The notes under the pieces were generated by a model, which was not told the DNA's origin, did not search any database, and saw nothing but the letters and a program-made list of their open reading frames with translations. A DNA stretch of 64,000 bases, taken from NCBI RefSeq assembly GCF_945952055.1, contig NZ_CAMFHB010000002.1, positions 1-64,000 on the forward strand. Direction: 5' to 3'. Positions 17,142 through 25,649 of this stretch are shown here, one piece after another (positions within the stretch are counted from its first letter, which is position 1; the number at the start of each line of letters is the position of its first letter). The stretch is from an uncultured Alsobacter sp. (GTDB taxonomy: Bacteria; Pseudomonadota; Alphaproteobacteria; Rhizobiales; Beijerinckiaceae). A program made the translations under genes and the position numbers.

Positions 17142-18338
17142 ATGGCCGAGTACCAGGCGACCACCCCCTCCGGCCGCGAGGTCACGCTGCGCTTCGAGGC
17201 CGCCGAGCATGCCGGCCGTCTCGCCAGTGCCCGCAGGGAGCTGAAGGCCCGCGGGCTCGATGCGCTGCTCGTGTTCGCGCAGGAGAGCCACTACTACCTC
17301 ACCGGCTTCGACACCTCGGGCTACGTCTTCTTCCAGGTCGGGGTCGTGACCGCGGACGAGCGGCCCACCGTGCTCCTGACGCGCCGGCCCGACCTGCGGC
17401 AGGCCCTGGTCTCCTCGCTTTACGACGACGTCCGCGTCTGGCTGAACGCGGAGGGCGCGCGCCCTGCCCTCGAGCTGCGCGGCATCCTGGAGGAGCTGGG
17501 GCTCAAGGGCGCCAGGGTCGGCGTGGAGTTCGCCACGCATGGACTGACCGGCGCGAACTGCCGCGAGGTGGAGGCGGCGCTCGACGGGGTCTGCGCGCTG
17601 ACGGACGCGTCCGACCTCGTGCGGACGCTGCGGCTGACCAAGTCGCCGGCCGAACTCGTCTACGTGCGCGAGGCGGGCCGGCTGGCGGACGTGGCCACGC
17701 GGGCGATGATCGATGCCACCCGGCCGAACATCCTCGACAGCGCCGTCACGGCGGCGGGCGTCGGCGCCATGCTCGCCGAGGGGGCGGAGATGCCGGCCAC
17801 CGGGCCGCTGGTGAACTCCGGCCCGCGCGCCCTGTTCGGCCGCGGCGTCGGCGGGCCGCGGCGCATGGGCGACACCGACCAGCTGATGATCGAGCTCGGC
17901 GCCTCCTACTGCCGCTACCACGTCTGCATCGAGCACACGGTGGCGATCGGCCCGGTCGACCCGCGCCAGCGCGACATGGTCACGGTGGCCGCCGCGGCGC
18001 TCGACGAGATTGTGGAGGCGGCGCGCGCCGGGCGCGAACTCGGCACGCTGGACGACATTCACCGCCGCGTGCTCGACGGGGCGGGCTTCGCCACGGAACG
18101 CTTCGCCGCCTGCGGCTATGCGCTGGGCTGCACCTTCCGCCCGACCTGGATGGACGTGCCGCCGATGATCTACTCCGGCAACCGCCTCGTCATGCAGCCG
18201 GGCATGGTGTTCTTCGTGCACATCATGATCCCCGACACCCGCACGGGCCTCGCCGCGGGCGTCGGGCAGACCTTCGTGATCACCGACGGGGCCGCCGAGC
18301 GGCTCAGCGACATCCCGCTGGTGCTGCACCAGCGGTAG
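17142..18338 (+). CDS. M24 family creatinase/ectoine-hydrolase-like hydrolase, paralogue of the 9557 gene
   Basis: A 398-residue M24 protein that aligns along its whole length with the protein at 9557 (QESHYYLTGFDTSGYVFFQ; DVPPMIYSGN near the end). The active-site segment is E-L-G-A-S-Y-C-R-Y-H-V-C-I-E-H (about 251-265), again the creatinase/ectoine-hydrolase pattern and not the DxD of prolidases. ATG 17142 follows AAGGAG at 17129-17134, a good ribosome site; the in-frame upstream ATG at 17067 lies in the repeat element and is rejected. Having two such paralogues flanking one importer suggests two steps, or two related substrates. Confidence 0.83.
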   Translation: MAEYQATTPSGREVTLRFEAAEHAGRLASARRELKARGLDALLVFAQESHYYLTGFDTSGYVFFQVGVVTADERPTVLLTRRPDLRQALVSSLYDDVRVWLNAEGARPALELRGILEELGLKGARVGVEFATHGLTGANCREVEAALDGVCALTDASDLVRTLRLTKSPAELVYVREAGRLADVATRAMIDATRPNILDSAVTAAGVGAMLAEGAEMPATGPLVNSGPRALFGRGVGGPRRMGDTDQLMIELGASYCRYHVCIEHTVAIGPVDPRQRDMVTVAAAALDEIVEAARAGRELGTLDDIHRRVLDGAGFATERFAACGYALGCTFRPTWMDVPPMIYSGNRLVMQPGMVFFVHIMIPDTRTGLAAGVGQTFVITDGAAERLSDIPLVLHQR

Positions 18339-18395
18339 CGGCAAGCTGGCCAGCCCGACCGGAGCCCTCTAGGCTTCGGGGGAGGAGGAACCAGC

Positions 18396-19169
18396 ATGCA
18401 ATCCATCGGCGAACCGGATCCGGCGCTCGACGCCGTCGACATCATGGTCTGCGGCTTTCCGGGCAAGTCCGTCTGCCACGGCGGACTCGGCTGGAGCACC
18501 GTGGCCCTGATCCGCGCCGAAGGACGCACGGCGCTGATCGACGCCGGCAACTTCGGCATGCGGGGGCTCGTCATGGAGCAGTTGCGCGGACGCGGACTCA
18601 CGCCCGCCGACGTCACCGACCTGCTGCTGACCCACTCCCATTTCGACCACTCGGTGAACTGGCCCCTCTTCCGCCACGCGCGCATCGTGGTCGGCGCCGT
18701 GGAGATGGCGTGGGCGCTGGAGCAGCCCTGGGGCGAGACGCCGGTGCCGGAGTTCTACGTCCGCGCGCTCGACGACTGGGCGACCTGCGAAAAGGTCGCC
18801 GACGGCTCGACGGTGTTCCCCGGCATGACGGCGCACATCGCGCCGGGCCACACGCCGGGCTGCCTCGTGTTCCACTGGCGCACGCCGGAACGCGACTACG
18901 TGTTCACGGGCGACGCGGCCAAGAACCGGGCCGAACTCATCTCGCGCGACACGGACATGACCTACGACGCGGCGGTGAGCAAAGCCTCGATCGAGATGAT
19001 CTGGGGGCTGTGGCGGCAGCGGCCGGGCACCGTCGTGATCCCGGGGCACGACATGCCCATGGTGCTGGACGGCGACGCGCCGCGCTATCTCGGGCGGCGC
19101 AAGGCGGGCATCCGGGCCTGGTACGCCAGGGACATGCAGACGCTGACGGAGATCGACCTGGCGGTGTAA
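18396..19169 (+). CDS. Metallo-beta-lactamase fold hydrolase
   Basis: A 257-residue MBL-fold protein. The zinc motif HSHFDH is at about residues 76-81; further ligands are in GHTPGC, FTGDA and GHD. This arrangement resembles N-acyl-homoserine-lactonase (AttM/AiiA) and related ester, lactone or amide hydrolases. It is the last gene of the importer operon, 57 bases after the M24 gene with a GGAGGAGG ribosome site. Hydrolysis of a lactone or amide made from the imported compound is possible; quorum quenching is an alternative that cannot be excluded. Confidence 0.84.
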   Translation: MQSIGEPDPALDAVDIMVCGFPGKSVCHGGLGWSTVALIRAEGRTALIDAGNFGMRGLVMEQLRGRGLTPADVTDLLLTHSHFDHSVNWPLFRHARIVVGAVEMAWALEQPWGETPVPEFYVRALDDWATCEKVADGSTVFPGMTAHIAPGHTPGCLVFHWRTPERDYVFTGDAAKNRAELISRDTDMTYDAAVSKASIEMIWGLWRQRPGTVVIPGHDMPMVLDGDAPRYLGRRKAGIRAWYARDMQTLTEIDLAV

Positions 19170-19219
19170 GCCGCGGCGGGATGGTGCTCCAACAAGTCCA
19201 ACCTGCTCGTCCTCTCCGC

Positions 19220-19306
19220 GTCCTGGCCGGGCTTGGCCCGGCCATCCACGACTGAGGATGGCCCCGGCTCAGTCGTGGATGCCCGGGCCGAGCCCGGGCA
19301 GGACGG
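19220..19306. repeat. Intergenic palindromic repeat, family A copy 2
   Basis: Inverted arms of ~34 bases (19220-19253 and 19271-19306) match copy 1 closely. It lies between convergent genes (MBL hydrolase and hot-dog protein), where it may also end transcription from both sides. Confidence 0.8.
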
Positions 19307-19341
19307 CTGAGAGGGGGGCGCACAATCGGCGGGCAGCGGCG

Positions 19342-19869
19342 TTACAAAGACAGGATGTCCCTGAGCTCGCGCATGTAGAGGGTGCCCGTGGCGACGTCCT
19401 CGACGGTGACCTCGTGGCGGACGTAGCGGCGGCCGCGCTTCTCGTATTTGTCGACGGCCTTCGCATCGATCCGCACCGTGGCGCCGACGGGGATCGGGGC
19501 GAGGATTTCCGTGTCGTGGAAGGTGTGGATCGAGCCGATGGCGAAGGGCTTGGTGTGGTCGAACTGCACGCAGAGCACGAAGTGGGACATCATCAGCGGC
19601 GGCACGATGGCGCCGCCGAAGGGCGATTCGCCGGGGATGTGCCACGTGTTCATCTTCCATCCCTCGTACCAGGGATTGTAGTCCTCGACGCCGTCGGCAT
19701 AGAGGATCACGAGCTCGGGCGTGATGGTCAGCTCGCGCGACAGCACCGATCCGATCTCGATCATGTCCCAGTAGGTCTGCGAGCCGTTCTGCAGGCCCTC
19801 GACGAAGGCGCGGGTCTGCTCGTCCTGGATGACGGTGGTGGGGCGGAGCGTTTGCGTCCGGTCGGTCAT
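19342..19869 (-). CDS. MaoC/FAS1-like hot-dog hydratase subunit
   Basis: A 175-residue single hot-dog protein like the N-terminal MaoC-like/FAS1 dehydratase domains. The hydratase motif region reads V-E-D-Y-N-P-W-Y-E-G-W (the Asp is kept; the catalytic His of the usual D-x-N-P-x-H is Tyr). Such proteins often pair with a second hot-dog subunit to hydrate an enoyl-CoA. The partner is the adjacent gene at 19887, which shows the opposite loss. Start ATG 19869. It is the last gene of the leftward synthetase-hydratase operon. Confidence 0.82.
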   Translation of the reverse strand: MTDRTQTLRPTTVIQDEQTRAFVEGLQNGSQTYWDMIEIGSVLSRELTITPELVILYADGVEDYNPWYEGWKMNTWHIPGESPFGGAIVPPLMMSHFVLCVQFDHTKPFAIGSIHTFHDTEILAPIPVGATVRIDAKAVDKYEKRGRRYVRHEVTVEDVATGTLYMRELRDILSL

Positions 19870-19886
19870 GGTCTTTGCTCCGTCTC

Positions 19887-20324
19887 TCAAACGCCGACGT
19901 CGACTTCGACGAAGCCGACCGTCTTCTTCTCGCCGTCCTCGTTGGCGGCCCAGACGTCCACGGTGAAGCGGTAGCCGCTGCCCTTGGCGGTCTTTTCGCG
20001 CACGACGCCAAAGGTCTCGATGGTCTCGCCGGCGAAGGTCGAGGCGATGTATTTGCAGTTGATCCGGGCGCCCTTGAAGAAGTCCGCGCCGAACCAGTTC
20101 ACGCACATCTCGGCGATGTAGGCCGAGGACATCTCGCCGGTCTGGATCGGAGCCTTGAGCCCCGTCTCGCCGGCATAGGCCGGATCCCAGTGGTTCGGGT
20201 TGAAGCGCCCCCACAGGCGCGAGCCCATGAGCTGGATGGCGGCCTTCTTCTTCACGCCGATCAGTTCGAAGCCGACCGGCGTGTCGACGGTGATCCGCCG
20301 GACCGGGGTGCTGGTGGTGGTCAT
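19887..20324 (-). CDS. MaoC-like hot-dog hydratase subunit
   Basis: A 145-residue hot-dog protein. Its motif region is L-W-G-R-F-N-P-N-H-W-D-P-A-Y-A: the His of the hydratase motif is present but the Asp position is Arg. Together with the 19342 product it could build one composite enoyl-CoA hydratase, as known for heteromeric MaoC hydratases of steroid side-chain degradation (ChsH1/ChsH2). The ATG overlaps the stop codon of the upstream acyl-CoA synthetase (ATGA at 20321-20324). Confidence 0.82.
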   Translation of the reverse strand: MTTTSTPVRRITVDTPVGFELIGVKKKAAIQLMGSRLWGRFNPNHWDPAYAGETGLKAPIQTGEMSSAYIAEMCVNWFGADFFKGARINCKYIASTFAGETIETFGVVREKTAKGSGYRFTVDVWAANEDGEKKTVGFVEVDVGV

Positions 20325-22087
20325 GATGCCTTTCCGAGGTTCAGGCGCTCGCGCACGATGTCGGCGAGCAGGAACTTGCGGGCCCGCCCGGAGGGCGTCA
20401 CCGGGATCTCGTCACCGCGCAGGAACACCACGTGGCGCGGGACCTTGAAGCGCGCGAGGTGCGCGGCGCAGAAGGCGATGAGCTCCTGCGCGGTCACGGC
20501 CGCGTCGTTGCGGAGCACGATGCAGGCCACCCCGATCTCGCCCATGCGCTCGTCGGCAACCGGCACGACATGGGCCTGGAACACCGCAGGATGGGTGACC
20601 AGCAGGTCCTCGATCTCGGAGGGCAGGACCTGCTCGCCGCCGCAGCGGTAGGATTCCTTCAGCCGGCCGACGAGGGTGAGATAGCCTTCCTCGTCGACGC
20701 GGCCGAGATCGCCGGTGCGAAGCCAGCCGTCCGCCGTGAAAGCTGCGGCCGTCTCGTCGGGCTTGTTGTAGTAGCCGGCCGTCACCCCGATGCCGCGGGC
20801 CTGCAGCTCCCCGACCTCGCCCGGCTGGAGGACCTCCCCGCTCAACGGCTCGACCACGCGATAGGAGACGAGCAGCCCGCCGCTGGCTAAATCGCCCGCC
20901 GGACCCACGTCGCGCAGGCGGCCGTTGGTGTGGAGCAGGCGCTTGAAGGGATCGTCAGGACGCGTGACGGTCGCGGACGCGGTGACCTCGGTCATGCCGT
21001 AGCCCGTGGTGAGTTCGTGCGGACCGAGGTCATCGAAGATGCGCTGCCAGATCCAGGACGGCGAGCGGCCTCCCGACGAGATCATGGCGTGCAACGACGA
21101 CAGGTCGTAGGGAGCCTTCGCGACCTCGTCGAGGAGGGCCATAGTCATCGTGGGGATCAGCAGGACGTCGGTCGCCCGGTGGCGCTCGATGCCGCGCAGG
21201 GTCATTGCAGCATCGAACTTCAGCTGCGGCACAATGGAGCCGCCCACGAAGAGGCAGGCCAACAGGCCCTCGACATAGCCATAGACGTGGTACATCGGCA
21301 GCGAGAAGAGAATGCGCCGCCCGTCCTCGAACGCCCGGCCGTACGTGCTGCCGAACGCGGTGCGCGCCAGCATGTCGTGGGTCAGCATGACGCCCTTGGG
21401 GGCGCCGGTGGTGCCCGAGGTGTAGATGATGTCGGAGTTCGTGGTCGGGCCCGGATGAGCGATCGGCGTCCAGGCCGGCGCCTGCTCCTGGAAGTCCGCC
21501 AGAGTGGTCAGCCCCCCGCGAGGGGCGATGCCGGCATCGGGCCGGACGACGATCGCCTTCAGGCGCGGGAACCGGCTGCCGCCGGCCCTGCCCTCCCAGC
21601 CCGGGGCCAGTTCGTCGAGAAAGCCGAGATAGTCGAGGTCGCGGAAGCGATCCATCGTGAACAGGAAGACCGCGTCCGACTGCGCGAGGACGTAGCTGAG
21701 CTCGTCGCGGCGGTTCAGGAAGTTGATCGGCACGGCGACGGCGCCGGCCCGCGCGATGCCGAACTTGATGGCGACGAAGTCGGGATGGTTCGCCATCAGC
21801 AGCGCGACGTGGTCGCCGGGCTTCACGCCGGCTGCCACCAGCCCTGCGGCGATGCGCTCGGACCTGCGCTTCACCTCGGCGTAGCTCCAGTCGAGGTCGT
21901 CGGTGACGACGAGCGGACGGTCGGGATGCGCGGCGGCGATGTCGTCGAGCACGCGGTCCAGCGTATGCGAGGTCCAGGCCGGGTAGAGGTCGCGAAGGCG
22001 GGCCTGACGATCGGAAACGGAGCCGAAGGGCCAGGCCGGGGCACGGTCGACGGCCGCCGATGGCTGCGGTTGCGCCTGCGTCTCCAT
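20321..22087 (-). CDS. AMP-dependent acyl-CoA synthetase/ligase
   Basis: A 588-residue ANL-superfamily ligase that activates a carboxylic acid with ATP to the acyl-AMP and then the CoA thioester. Visible motifs are the P-loop IIYTSGTTGAPKG, GYGMTEVT, the hinge GWLRTGDLG, and the late K/E region with SYRCGGEQVLPSEIE. ATG 22087 is preferred over the earlier in-frame start at 22132 because GGGAGGA lies about 8 bases before it. The gene opens the leftward operon and is divergent from the monooxygenase at 22363. The acid substrate is probably a product of that pathway. Confidence 0.9.
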   Translation of the reverse strand: METQAQPQPSAAVDRAPAWPFGSVSDRQARLRDLYPAWTSHTLDRVLDDIAAAHPDRPLVVTDDLDWSYAEVKRRSERIAAGLVAAGVKPGDHVALLMANHPDFVAIKFGIARAGAVAVPINFLNRRDELSYVLAQSDAVFLFTMDRFRDLDYLGFLDELAPGWEGRAGGSRFPRLKAIVVRPDAGIAPRGGLTTLADFQEQAPAWTPIAHPGPTTNSDIIYTSGTTGAPKGVMLTHDMLARTAFGSTYGRAFEDGRRILFSLPMYHVYGYVEGLLACLFVGGSIVPQLKFDAAMTLRGIERHRATDVLLIPTMTMALLDEVAKAPYDLSSLHAMISSGGRSPSWIWQRIFDDLGPHELTTGYGMTEVTASATVTRPDDPFKRLLHTNGRLRDVGPAGDLASGGLLVSYRVVEPLSGEVLQPGEVGELQARGIGVTAGYYNKPDETAAAFTADGWLRTGDLGRVDEEGYLTLVGRLKESYRCGGEQVLPSEIEDLLVTHPAVFQAHVVPVADERMGEIGVACIVLRNDAAVTAQELIAFCAAHLARFKVPRHVVFLRGDEIPVTPSGRARKFLLADIVRERLNLGKAS

Positions 22088-22137
22088 CCGGCGTCCTCCC
22101 TTTGAAACGGCGCTCGCTCGCCCGGCGGCCACGCTCT

Positions 22138-22149
22138 TACTGGTGAGTA
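22138..22149. promoter_or_regulatory. Candidate operator half-site pair in divergent region
   Basis: TACT-GGTG-AGTA forms a small inverted repeat just upstream of the acyl-CoA synthetase gene. TetR-family sites are often of this size, and a TetR gene lies in the same cluster at 24915. Short arms make this tentative. Confidence 0.3.
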
Positions 22150-22256
22150 GACATACGATACCGGCCAGTTTTCCACAATCCCGCCGCGTGCGAAAATGCC
22201 CACAGCGTGCATGCGCAAGATCGCACTTGCCAACTCAAACCAATGCGTACATAAAT

Positions 22257-22270
22257 CTACCCACGGGTAG
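22257..22270. promoter_or_regulatory. Perfect 6-2-6 palindrome in divergent promoter region
   Basis: CTACCC-AC-GGGTAG is an exact palindrome ~93 bases before the monooxygenase start, inside the AT-richer divergent region. It is a plausible operator for the cluster regulator (TetR at 24915), but the link is only positional. Confidence 0.4.
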
Positions 22271-22362
22271 GAAATGCCAATCGACGTGGCGCGGCGAAGC
22301 GGCTCCGGGCGGAGTTCGCGATGGTCTGCCGGCGCGCGTCGGGTACTGCAGGAGGCTGCACA

Positions 22363-23988
22363 GTGGACACCCTCGACGTCCTGATCGTCGGCGCCGGATT
22401 CGCCGGCCTGCGCGCTCTCCACACCTTCCGCGGCATCGGCGAGAAGGTCCTCGTCATCGAGGCGAGCGACGGCATCGGCGGCGTCTGGTACCACAACGGC
22501 TACCCGGGCGCGCGCTGCGACGTCGAGAGCTACGACTACTCCTACAGCTTCTCCCCCGAGCTCGAGCAGGAGTGGCGCTGGAGCGAGCGCTACGCGACCC
22601 AGCCCGAGATCCTGCGCTACATCGAGCACGTCGCCGACCGCTTCGACCTGCGCAAGGACATCCTGCTCAACACCCGCATGGCGTCGGCCGTGTTCGACGA
22701 GGCGGCCGAGCGCTGGACGGTGACGTCGCAGGACGGTCGCCAATGGTCGGCCAAGCACCTCGTGCTGTGCCTCGGGCAGCTCTCGACCACCAAGGCTCCC
22801 GCCTATCCCGGGCAGGAGAGCTTCAAGGGCCGCATCATCCACAGCGGCGTGTGGCCGAAGGACAAGGTCGACTACACCGGCAAGCGGGTGGCCATCATCG
22901 GCACCGGTTCGTCCGGCATGCAGATGACCCCGGTGATCGCCCGCGAGGCCGCCCACCTCACCGTCTTCCAGCGCACCGCGAACTACTCCATCCCGGCCGC
23001 CAACGCCCCCGTCACCGACGAGGAGGACAAGGCGGTGAAGGCGAACTACGCCGAACGCCGCCTGCAGGCCCGGAATTCGCCGACCGGCCTCGGCTTCAAG
23101 CCGAACCGCGTCTCGGCGCTCGACGCGCCGCCGGAAGAGCGCGAGAAGGTCTACGAGGCCGCCTGGAACCGCTGGGGCTTCGGCTTCGCGCTGGCCTATT
23201 TCGACATCCTCCTCTCGAAGCCCGCCAACGACACCGCCGCCGACTTCATTCGCCGGCGCATCGCGGCCAAGATCGAGAAGCCGGACCTGCGCGAGAAGCT
23301 CGTGCCGAAGGACCACGCCTTCGCCGCTCGCCGTCCCTCCGTCGACAGCGGCTACTTCGAGGCCTTCAACCGCGACAACGTCGAGCTCGCCGATCTGCGC
23401 GAGGCGCCGATCGTGGCGTTCACCGCGAACGGCATCCGCACGGCGGCGAAGGACCACAGCTTCGACATCGTCATCTTCGCCACCGGCTTCGATGCCTTCA
23501 CCGGCTCGCTGCTGAAGCCCGACATCGTCGGGCGCGGCGGCGTCACGCTGAAGGAGAAGTGGGCGGCAGGCCCCGTCTCGCAGCTCGGCGTCGGCGTGCA
23601 CGGCTTCCCGAACATGCACATCGTCTGCGGCCCCGGCAGCCCGTCGCTGCTCAGCAACGTGATGGTCTCCATCGAGGAGCAGATCGACTGGTTCTCCCGC
23701 CTCGTCCGCACCATGCGGGAGAAGGGGCTCAGCACCTTCGAGGCCGAGGAAGAGGCGGAGCGCGCCTGGGTCGCCCACGTCAACGAGCGCGCCAAGGAGA
23801 CGCTCTACCTGACCGCCGACAGCTACTACAACGGCGCCGAGGTGGCGGGTAAGCCGCGCGTGTTCATGCCCTATTCGGGCGGGGTGCGCGGCTATCGCCG
23901 GATCCTGGAGCGCAGCGAGGCCGAGGGCTATCCCGGCTTCAAGCTGTCCCCGAAAACCGGGTCCGCGACCCGGGCCCCCGCGGCCTGA
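22363..23988 (+). CDS. Flavin-dependent Baeyer-Villiger-type monooxygenase
   Basis: A 541-residue class B flavin monooxygenase, the usual length of cyclohexanone-type BVMOs. It has the FAD motif GAGFAGL near the N-terminus, the BVMO fingerprint FKGRIIHSGVWPKD (about 157-170, matching FxGxxxHxxxW), the NADPH Rossmann motif GTGSSG just after it, and ATGFDA late. It should insert oxygen next to a ketone to give an ester or lactone. GTG 22363 is the start because CAGGAGG is 7 bases upstream; the ATG at 22321 lacks one and adds unconserved residues. It is followed by an SDR and beta-oxidation enzymes. Confidence 0.92.
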   Translation: MDTLDVLIVGAGFAGLRALHTFRGIGEKVLVIEASDGIGGVWYHNGYPGARCDVESYDYSYSFSPELEQEWRWSERYATQPEILRYIEHVADRFDLRKDILLNTRMASAVFDEAAERWTVTSQDGRQWSAKHLVLCLGQLSTTKAPAYPGQESFKGRIIHSGVWPKDKVDYTGKRVAIIGTGSSGMQMTPVIAREAAHLTVFQRTANYSIPAANAPVTDEEDKAVKANYAERRLQARNSPTGLGFKPNRVSALDAPPEEREKVYEAAWNRWGFGFALAYFDILLSKPANDTAADFIRRRIAAKIEKPDLREKLVPKDHAFAARRPSVDSGYFEAFNRDNVELADLREAPIVAFTANGIRTAAKDHSFDIVIFATGFDAFTGSLLKPDIVGRGGVTLKEKWAAGPVSQLGVGVHGFPNMHIVCGPGSPSLLSNVMVSIEEQIDWFSRLVRTMREKGLSTFEAEEEAERAWVAHVNERAKETLYLTADSYYNGAEVAGKPRVFMPYSGGVRGYRRILERSEAEGYPGFKLSPKTGSATRAPAA

Positions 23989-24005
23989 GACCGGTCCACC
24001 GCCCC

Positions 24006-24797
24006 ATGGCTCCCCTCCCCCGCTCCACCATAGACCTGACCGGCCGCGCCGCCATCGTCACCGGAGCCGGCGGCGGCATCGGCCGCGCCGTGACGCTGGC
24101 GCTGGCCGGCGCCGGGGCGCGGGTGCTGGCCGTCGACATCGACGAGCGCAAGGCCGGCGAGACGGCAGGGCTGGCGACGGACGGCGGCGGCGAGGCCTTC
24201 GCGATCAGGGCCGACGTGACCCGCAGCGACGACGTCGCCGGCTACGTGCGGGCCGCTATGGACCGCTGGGGCCGTATCGACGTGTTCATGAACAATGCCG
24301 GCTGGCAGGGCCCGGTCATGCCGCTGGTCGACGTGCCCGAGGACGCGTTCGACGCGGTCATGGCCGTCAACGTGAAGGGCGTCTTCCTCGGCCTGAAGCA
24401 CGTCCTGCCGGTCATGATCGCGCAGAAGAGCGGCGCCGTGGTCAACACGGCCTCGCTCGCCGCGCGCATCGCCACGCGCCAGCTCGGCCCTTACGTCGCC
24501 AGCAAGCATGCCGTGCTGGGGCTCACCCGCACGGCCGCGCTCGAGGTCGCTCGCAGCGGCGTCCGCGTCAACGCGGTCTGCCCCGGCCCGGTCGACACCC
24601 CCCTGATGCGCGACATCGAGGTGTCCCAGTCCGGCGGCGACTTCGAGGCGTTGCGCAAGCGCCGGACCTCGACCATCCCCCAGGGACGCTACGCAACGCC
24701 TGAAGAGGTCGCCGGCGTGATGCTGTTCCTGGCCTCCGATCTCGCCGCCCACATGGTCGGCGAGGGCGTGAACGTGAACGGGGGGGCCTTCTCGTGA
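24006..24797 (+). CDS. Short-chain dehydrogenase/reductase
   Basis: A 263-residue classical SDR with TGAGGGIG near the N-terminus, NNAG, a catalytic Ser in NTASLAA and YVASK. It probably oxidises an alcohol or 3-hydroxy intermediate with NAD(P). It starts 17 bases after the monooxygenase stop codon and so shares its operon. A plausible role is to make the ketone oxidised by the BVMO, or to oxidise the alcohol released after ester hydrolysis. Confidence 0.88.
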   Translation: MAPLPRSTIDLTGRAAIVTGAGGGIGRAVTLALAGAGARVLAVDIDERKAGETAGLATDGGGEAFAIRADVTRSDDVAGYVRAAMDRWGRIDVFMNNAGWQGPVMPLVDVPEDAFDAVMAVNVKGVFLGLKHVLPVMIAQKSGAVVNTASLAARIATRQLGPYVASKHAVLGLTRTAALEVARSGVRVNAVCPGPVDTPLMRDIEVSQSGGDFEALRKRRTSTIPQGRYATPEEVAGVMLFLASDLAAHMVGEGVNVNGGAFS

Positions 24798-24914
24798 GCG
24801 CTCCCGGCGTCACCTCCACCGCTTTCCAATCGGGCGGCTTTTGTCGTACCACCAAGCACGGCTCACGAACCGAACCCGCGGTCTGCCGCGAGGCAGAAGG
24901 ACAGTTTCGTCATC

Positions 24915-25613
24915 ATGACCGACAGCACCCCCACGGCTGCCGCGAAGCGGTCGTCGCGCAAATCGGCGCGCAAGCAGGAGGCCGCACCGGTATCCGGCGG
25001 CGACATGCGGGATCTCGTCTCGCAGCTGAAGCGGGAGCGCATCCTCTCCGCAGCGGTAGACCTGTTCTACCGGCAGGGCTACGCGCACACGACGCTGGAC
25101 GAGGTGGCGAAGGCGCTGGGTGTCACCAAGCCCTTCATCTACCAGTACTACCGCTCGAAGAACGCGCTTTTGGCCGAGATCTGCTCCCGAGCCATCCTGC
25201 AGGCCCATGCGACGATCAGCAGGACGCTGACGCAGCAGGGCACGGCCAAGCAGAAGCTCTGGACCGTCATGAGCGACTTCACGCGGACGGTGCTGGAGAA
25301 CCAGGCTCACGCGGTGATCTACAACCGCGAGGAGAAGGAGCTGGAGCCGGAGGACCGCGACCGCATCAACCGGATGCGGCGGGACTTCGATCACCGGCTC
25401 GTGCAGCTCCTGGAAGAAGGCGTGGCGAACAAGGAGTTCGTCATCCCGGACGTCCGTCTGGCGGCCCTGGCCATCGGCAGCATCGTGGGCTGGGCGCCGG
25501 TCTGGTTCCGCAGCGGCGGACGCCTGACGAAGGAAGAGGCCGCGGACGGAGCGGCCTCGCTCGTGCTGACGATGGTCGGCTGCCCGCCCTCCGCAACGCA
25601 TCCCACCGCCTGA
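24915..25613 (+). CDS. TetR family transcriptional regulator
   Basis: A 232-residue regulator with a basic N-terminal tail (KRSSRKSARK), a TetR helix-turn-helix at about residues 35-82 (TTLDEVAKALGVTKPFIYQYY), and an all-helical ligand domain like acyl-CoA-responsive members. It sits inside the catabolic operon, 117 bases after the SDR. The pathway intermediate, possibly a CoA thioester, is the likely inducer. Confidence 0.9.
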   Translation: MTDSTPTAAAKRSSRKSARKQEAAPVSGGDMRDLVSQLKRERILSAAVDLFYRQGYAHTTLDEVAKALGVTKPFIYQYYRSKNALLAEICSRAILQAHATISRTLTQQGTAKQKLWTVMSDFTRTVLENQAHAVIYNREEKELEPEDRDRINRMRRDFDHRLVQLLEEGVANKEFVIPDVRLAALAIGSIVGWAPVWFRSGGRLTKEEAADGAASLVLTMVGCPPSATHPTA

Positions 25614-25649
25614 CGCGCCTGTCGCAGGCGCTCCGGAAGGAGGCCTGCC

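Noticed and set aside
18396-19169. Quorum-quenching lactonase assignment for the MBL-fold protein
   Set aside because: HSHFDH is shared by many MBL hydrolases; the operon setting favours a catabolic role, so no specific gene name is given.
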